DNA of 8,808 nucleotides, taken from the NCBI GenBank assembly GCA_043802345.1, contig JAZDLC010000334.1:1-8808 (forward strand), in the 5' to 3' direction. Source of the DNA: JAZDLC01 sp043802345 (GTDB taxonomy: Bacteria; Planctomycetota; B15-G4; JADJEK01). Below, one piece after another: positions 5,729 to 8,808 of the stretch. Position 1 is the first letter of the stretch; each line of letters begins with the position of its first letter. Under the pieces are notes generated by a model. That model did not search any database. It was given only the letters and a program-made list of their open reading frames with translations, and had not been told where the DNA came from. The position numbers were made by a program, and so were the translations under genes.

Positions 5729-5802
5729 CTTGCCATAGGCCTCCTCGGAGAAACCCACCCCCAAAAGAGTGCGGGAACCCCTCCTGCCGACACACCAACA
5801 CT

Positions 5803-7167
5803 TCAGTTCGTCAGGGCATTCAGCGGCGGAGGGACGTGCCCTCCTCTCTGGACCAACCTGGCCGCGCTGAACCGGTTGATCGGCATGACCTGAGCGACTC
5901 CGAGCAGTCCGCCGAAGTTGACGCTCTCACCTGCCTTCTTCCCCGGAATCGGCAGCAGGCGGACGGCGGTGGTCTTGTTGTTGATCATGCCGATGGCCAT
6001 CTCGTCTCCCAGCATCGCCGCGATCGTCTCCACGCTCACGTCGCCCGGCACCGCGACCATGTCCAGGCCTACGGAGCAGACCGCGGTCATCGCTTCCAGC
6101 TTCTCGTACGACAGCGCCCCGTCCACCACGGCCCGAACCATCCCCATGTCCTCGCTGACCGGAATGAACGCTCCTGACAGGCCGCCCACGCGGGCCGCCG
6201 CCATGACACCACCCTTCTTCACGGCGTCGTTCAGGATGGCGAGCGCCAGGATGGTGCCGGGAGCTCCGCACCGTTCCAGTCCGAAGCACTCGATGATCTC
6301 GGCAATCGAATCCCCCTTCGCCGGCGTCGGCGCGAGCGAGAGATCCACGGCGCCGAAAGGCACGCCCAACCGCCGGGCCGTCTCCCGTCCCACCAGTTCG
6401 CCCATGCGCGTGATCTGGAAGGCGGTCTTCTTGATCGCCTCGGCCACCGCGCCCAGATCCGCCTTCTCACCCAGCGCCTGAAGCACGGACCGGACAACGC
6501 CCGGTCCGGACACGCCGCAGTTGATCACCTCGTCCGGCATGCCCACGCCATGCATGGCGCCGGCAATGAACGGGTTGTCCTCCACGGCGTTCATGAAGAC
6601 GACCAGCTTGGCGCAGCCGATGCCGTTCCGGTCCGCGGTCCTCTCGGCTGTCTCCTTGATCACCCGGGCCATCTGGATACAGGCATCGAAGTTGATCCCC
6701 GCCCGCGTCGTGCCGACGTTCACCGAGGCGCAGACCCGTTCGGTCGAGGAGAGCGCCTCAGGAATCGATGCGATCAGGCGCCTGTCCCCCAGCGTGGTCC
6801 CTTGCTGCACCAACGCGGAGAATCCGCCGCAGTAGTCCACGCCGATCTCCCGGGCTGCCTCGTCCATGGCCCTGGCGATCGGAACCAGATCATCCTCCGC
6901 CACCGAGTCCGCGATCAGCGCCACCGGAGTGACCGCCACCCGCTTGTTGACGATCGGGATCCCGTACGCGGCCTCCACCTGTTCGGCTGTCTCGACGAGC
7001 TTGCTCCCGGCGCGAAGGATGCGCTCCCTCACCGCGTCTGCCGTGGCAGCAACACTGCTCCTTACGCAATTCCTGAGCGAAATCCCGAGGGTCGTCGTCC
7101 GGATGTCAAGCGTCTCCGTCTCGACCATCCGGAAGGTCTCGAGTATTTCACGATCGTGAAACGGCAC
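5803..7167 (-). CDS. UPF0210 (DUF711, COG2848) family protein, microcompartment-associated
   Basis: The product (454 aa) is full length for the family, which runs to about 450 residues. Family signatures visible to me are ETFRMVETETLDIRTTTLGIS at the N-terminus (ending at residue 30), a glycine-rich core, FGGLLG (418-423) and the C-terminal RGGHVPPPLNALTN (441-454). Structural-genomics work relates the fold to pyruvate-formate-lyase-like barrels, but I see no glycyl-radical signature and no activity is established. The start is GTG with GGGAG six bases upstream; it begins just where family members usually begin, so there is no added targeting peptide. It is the last gene of the BMC operon, 14 bases after the ACT gene. 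UPF0210 genes often follow a small ACT (UPF0237) gene; here both sit behind shell genes, so the protein is a candidate cargo enzyme. Confidence 0.88.
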   Translation of the reverse strand: MPFHDREILETFRMVETETLDIRTTTLGISLRNCVRSSVAATADAVRERILRAGSKLVETAEQVEAAYGIPIVNKRVAVTPVALIADSVAEDDLVPIARAMDEAAREIGVDYCGGFSALVQQGTTLGDRRLIASIPEALSSTERVCASVNVGTTRAGINFDACIQMARVIKETAERTADRNGIGCAKLVVFMNAVEDNPFIAGAMHGVGMPDEVINCGVSGPGVVRSVLQALGEKADLGAVAEAIKKTAFQITRMGELVGRETARRLGVPFGAVDLSLAPTPAKGDSIAEIIECFGLERCGAPGTILALAILNDAVKKGGVMAAARVGGLSGAFIPVSEDMGMVRAVVDGALSYEKLEAMTAVCSVGLDMVAVPGDVSVETIAAMLGDEMAIGMINNKTTAVRLLPIPGKKAGESVNFGGLLGVAQVMPINRFSAARLVQRGGHVPPPLNALTN

Positions 7168-7181
7168 TACCTACTCCCATG

Positions 7182-7850
7182 TCAGATGCGGTGCATGTAA
7201 CTGAAGACCTTCTCGTGCTGGACGTGCACCTGGTAGTCCCCTTCCTTCGAAAGCCCCTCCAGCGCCCGCTTCACGCCGCTGAAGTCAGCGTTGCAGCGGG
7301 CAGTATCGACCGTGATGATGGCGTGGAAATGTCCGCCCACGATGCGCTGCGAGATCTCCTGGATGTCTCCCTCCAGATCCGCGATGCCGGTCGCCAACTC
7401 GGCCAGGACGCGCGGGCGATTCCGGCCAACCGCGGTCACCACGACCATCGATTCCCGATCGCACGGCCCCGTCCCCATCAGGCACCCGTCGACATGGGTC
7501 GCGCGCGGGCCGAGCCACTCCATGCCGCCCTCTGCCGCTGGCCGTGGGCCTGCCTCTTTCTGAACCAGATTGCTCCAGAGTTCCGGAGTTGGGCCACGGC
7601 GCCCGCTCCCCTTTGGCAACGGGACCGGTTCTGAGGCATGAATCTCCCGGGCGGCCCGGTCGAGAGGTGGCGGAGGAGGTCCCCCGCCTGAGAGAGGCGA
7701 CGCCGTCGCGCCGGCGCCCTCGAGCAGTTCGATGCCCCTGGCCTCCGCCAGATCCCGGGCGGCCGAAGTGAGCAACGCCCCCGCGGGTAGTTCGAGCTTC
7801 GTGCCCCGGTCCAGCTTCTTGATGTCCTCGGTCGTCAGGATGTTCGACAT
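7182..7850 (-). CDS. ACT-domain (UPF0237-like) protein with N-terminal BMC-associated domain
   Basis: The product (222 aa) has three parts. Residues 4-42 (ILTTEDIKKLDRG...LLTSAARDLAEARGIEL) resemble a short domain I associate with BMC proteins such as EutT/PduO-type adenosyltransferases. Residues 43-133 are a Pro/Gly/Ala-rich linker with two possible short helices (LDRAAREIHA and TPELWSNLVQKEAG). Residues 134-222 are an ACT domain of the UPF0237 type (VVVTAVGRNRPRVLAEL, DIQEISQRIVGGHFHAIITVD, FSYMHRI). Stand-alone UPF0237 proteins lack the first 130 residues. ACT domains usually bind small effectors, often amino acids, and oligomerise. ATG lies three bases after the preceding stop with only a weak ribosome site, so translation is probably coupled. 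The inferred role is to regulate UPF0210 or bring it into the shell. Confidence 0.85.
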   Translation of the reverse strand: MSNILTTEDIKKLDRGTKLELPAGALLTSAARDLAEARGIELLEGAGATASPLSGGGPPPPPLDRAAREIHASEPVPLPKGSGRRGPTPELWSNLVQKEAGPRPAAEGGMEWLGPRATHVDGCLMGTGPCDRESMVVVTAVGRNRPRVLAELATGIADLEGDIQEISQRIVGGHFHAIITVDTARCNADFSGVKRALEGLSKEGDYQVHVQHEKVFSYMHRI

Positions 7851-7853
7851 GAT

Positions 7854-8144
7854 TCAGGAATCCAAGGGAACAGGCCCGCCAGGGGTCAACCGATAGACCC
7901 GGGTCTGTCCCCGGTTCACGTGGACCAGGTACTGGCCGTCAGGAAGATGCACCACCGGAAGCGCCGCATCCCGGGCGATGTGACAGGCCTCGGACGGTTT
8001 GCCAGGATCACTGTACTTCACCCGAATCCCCAGCATGGCGGCCCGGTCGAGCGCGGATGGCGTGATCCTGGTGTCGGCGTCGATGACAATCGGGTCACCC
8101 ACCTTGCCGTCCCGGACATCCTGCTCTGTGATCAGCTTCGCCAC
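7854..8144 (-). CDS. Small BMC-operon protein sharing the N-terminal domain of the ACT protein
   Basis: The product (96 aa) is hypothetical. Residues 4-42 (LITEQDVRDGKVGDPIVIDA...RITPSALDRAAMLGIRV) align without gaps to residues 4-42 of the downstream ACT protein, with 10 of 39 identical and similar hydrophobic spacing. This supports a shared domain rather than chance. The remaining 50 residues, including ALPVVHLPDGQYLVHV and GQTRVYRL, look like a small beta-rich unit I do not recognise. The start is GTG, with AGGGA about ten bases upstream, 14 bases after the shell gene. Position between shell and cargo genes suggests an adaptor, shell-lining or assembly role, but no function is established. 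It could also be a remnant of a larger cargo protein. Confidence 0.75.
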   Translation of the reverse strand: MAKLITEQDVRDGKVGDPIVIDADTRITPSALDRAAMLGIRVKYSDPGKPSEACHIARDAALPVVHLPDGQYLVHVNRGQTRVYRLTPGGPVPLDS

Positions 8145-8158
8145 CTTGCGTCGTCCCT

Positions 8159-8746
8159 TTAGAGGTCCTCGTCGTGCCGGCCCAGGAGATCTCTCAGTTC
8201 GTCATGGGGCCTCGGAATCACCACGGTCTCCAGCAGGCGGCCACCCTCCTCCGCCAGCCGCCCACCCGCGCCGACTGCCGACTCGACGTCCGACACCTCG
8301 CCGGTCAGCGTGACGTACGACTTGCCGCCAATGCCACGGGCCAGCTTGATTTCGATCAGCTTCACCTCGGCCGCCTTCACCGCGGCATCGGCCGCCAGCA
8401 GCGTGGAGGCGACCGTGAACGTCTCGATCACGCCGACCGCGTCCAGGGGCGGCACGACGACCGGCCGCTCCAGGGCGCGCAGGACGGCCTCGTCTACCGC
8501 CGGCAACAACAGGCGGTCCACCAGCACCTGCGCCCCCCATTCGGCACCTACCCGCAACGAGGAAGTGACGGCATCGACGCTCCCGGTGAACAGGAGCACG
8601 TACTTCCCGGGGCTCACCGGCCGCGCGAACAGCACCCGAACGTCGGCCTGCTTCAGCACCTGGTCGGCGACCTCGATCCCGCGGGCAATACTCGAGAACT
8701 CGAGCAGGCCGATGGTCGGTTCATGGTCGTACTTCTTCGAGCTCAC
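8159..8746 (-). CDS. Tandem-domain microcompartment shell protein (BMC-T, PduT-like)
   Basis: The product (195 aa) has two BMC domains: about residues 11-95 (TIGLLEFSSIARGIEVADQV, PGKYVLLFTGSVDAV) and about 103-182 (AVGVIETFTVASTLLAAD, ARGIGGKSYVTLTGEVSDV). It ends in VIPRPHDELRDLLG, very like PduT. Such proteins form pseudohexameric trimers that tile BMC facets and carry a central pore. PduT holds a 4Fe-4S cluster through a pore cysteine in a CPGK context; here that position is Ser45 (SPGK). The protein contains no cysteine at all, so an Fe-S pore is excluded. The start is GTG, overlapping the stop of the vertex-protein gene as GTGA. It is the only facet protein visible; hexameric BMC-H genes, if present, lie outside the window. 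Confidence 0.93.
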   Translation of the reverse strand: MSSKKYDHEPTIGLLEFSSIARGIEVADQVLKQADVRVLFARPVSPGKYVLLFTGSVDAVTSSLRVGAEWGAQVLVDRLLLPAVDEAVLRALERPVVVPPLDAVGVIETFTVASTLLAADAAVKAAEVKLIEIKLARGIGGKSYVTLTGEVSDVESAVGAGGRLAEEGGRLLETVVIPRPHDELRDLLGRHDEDL

Positions 8747-8808
8747 AGTGCGAACGGCTCTCCCTGCTCGAGCGTCAACTGATCGACGATCCCCACCACC
8801 GCCACCTG
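8743..8808 (-). CDS. EutN/CcmL-type BMC vertex protein (BMC-P), C-terminal fragment
   Basis: Only the last 21 codons and the stop are in the window, because the gene runs off the right edge. The residues VAVVGIVDQLTL match the conserved C-terminal strand of EutN/CcmL pentamers, which usually end with VVGIVD followed by a short tail. Pentamers cap the twelve vertices of the shell. The TGA stop overlaps the GTG start of the tandem shell gene by four bases, showing that the two are in one operon. The fragment is short, but the motif and the neighbour support each other. Confidence 0.75.
   Translation of the reverse strand, partial: QVAVVGIVDQLTLEQGEPFAL

Larger units (their letters stand above)
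5462..5802. other. Convergent intergenic region carrying paired GAGTAC elements
   Basis: This stretch separates the 3' ends of the sigma gene and the UPF0210 gene, which converge. Copies C and D of the GAGTAC element fill its middle, head to head. I found no hairpin followed by a T tract on either strand, so the repeats themselves are the only strong structures available to end transcription from either side. Open frames here are products of the stop-free hexamer and are not called. Confidence 0.75.

Noticed and set aside
1..5802. CRISPR array made of GAGTAC repeats
   Set aside because: There are no evenly spaced spacers, the units are contiguous hexamers in inverted elements, and no cas gene is present.
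5564..5893. Several open frames over copies C and D with EYEY, VLVL or YSYS runs
   Set aside because: They are products of the stop-free hexamer and overlap on both strands.
5803..7167. UPF0210 as a glycyl-radical enzyme
   Set aside because: Despite the reported fold similarity to pyruvate formate-lyase, no C-terminal glycyl-radical motif or adjacent activase gene is visible.

Overview
This is a GC-rich bacterial chromosomal window with ATG and GTG starts, Shine-Dalgarno sites and short or overlapping gene junctions. The ECF sigma/anti-sigma pair, the lipoprotein phosphatase and the intergenic hexamer repeats would suit a Gram-negative lineage such as a deltaproteobacterium, acidobacterium or a poorly cultured phylum. 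The sequence does not settle the phylum. No tRNA, rRNA, CRISPR array or transposase was seen.

Layout. Bases 1-480 hold no convincing gene but carry dispersed repeats: two GAGTAC-type elements, one AATCGA-type palindrome and two copies of a short YYYYGTG-type motif. Bases 481-2417 (minus) are an ECF sigma factor and its membrane anti-sigma factor, overlapping by ATGA and preceded by an ECF-like promoter that suggests autoregulation. Divergent from it, 2555-3520 (plus) encodes an ACP5/purple-acid-phosphatase-like lipoprotein. Bases 3694-5461 (plus) form a two-gene unit: a MerR-family regulator with a cysteine-rich tail, then a full-size sigma-70 factor. A near-perfect 20-bp palindrome lies over the merR promoter. 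Bases 5462-5802 separate two convergent operons and contain two more GAGTAC elements, head to head.

Bases 5803-8808 (minus) are the end of a bacterial microcompartment (BMC) operon. In transcription order it reads: the tail of a pentameric vertex protein (EutN/CcmL type), a PduT-like tandem-domain shell protein, a 96-residue protein, an ACT-domain protein with an added N-terminal domain, and a UPF0210 (DUF711) protein. The 96-residue and ACT proteins share the same 39-residue N-terminal domain, of a kind I associate with BMC cargo and accessory proteins. UPF0210 and stand-alone ACT (UPF0237) proteins are familiar genomic neighbours of unknown function. Here the pair is embedded in a shell operon and the ACT partner has gained a possible localisation domain. 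No signature enzyme of a known metabolosome (aldehyde dehydrogenase, diol dehydratase, phosphotransacylase, RuBisCO) is visible, so the encapsulated chemistry is unknown from this window.

The two strongest leads are this UPF0210/ACT microcompartment and the GAGTAC repeat family. The repeats' central hairpin changes sequence between copies while keeping its pairing, and their hexamer arms could pair through GTAC boxes separated by tandem G-A mismatches.
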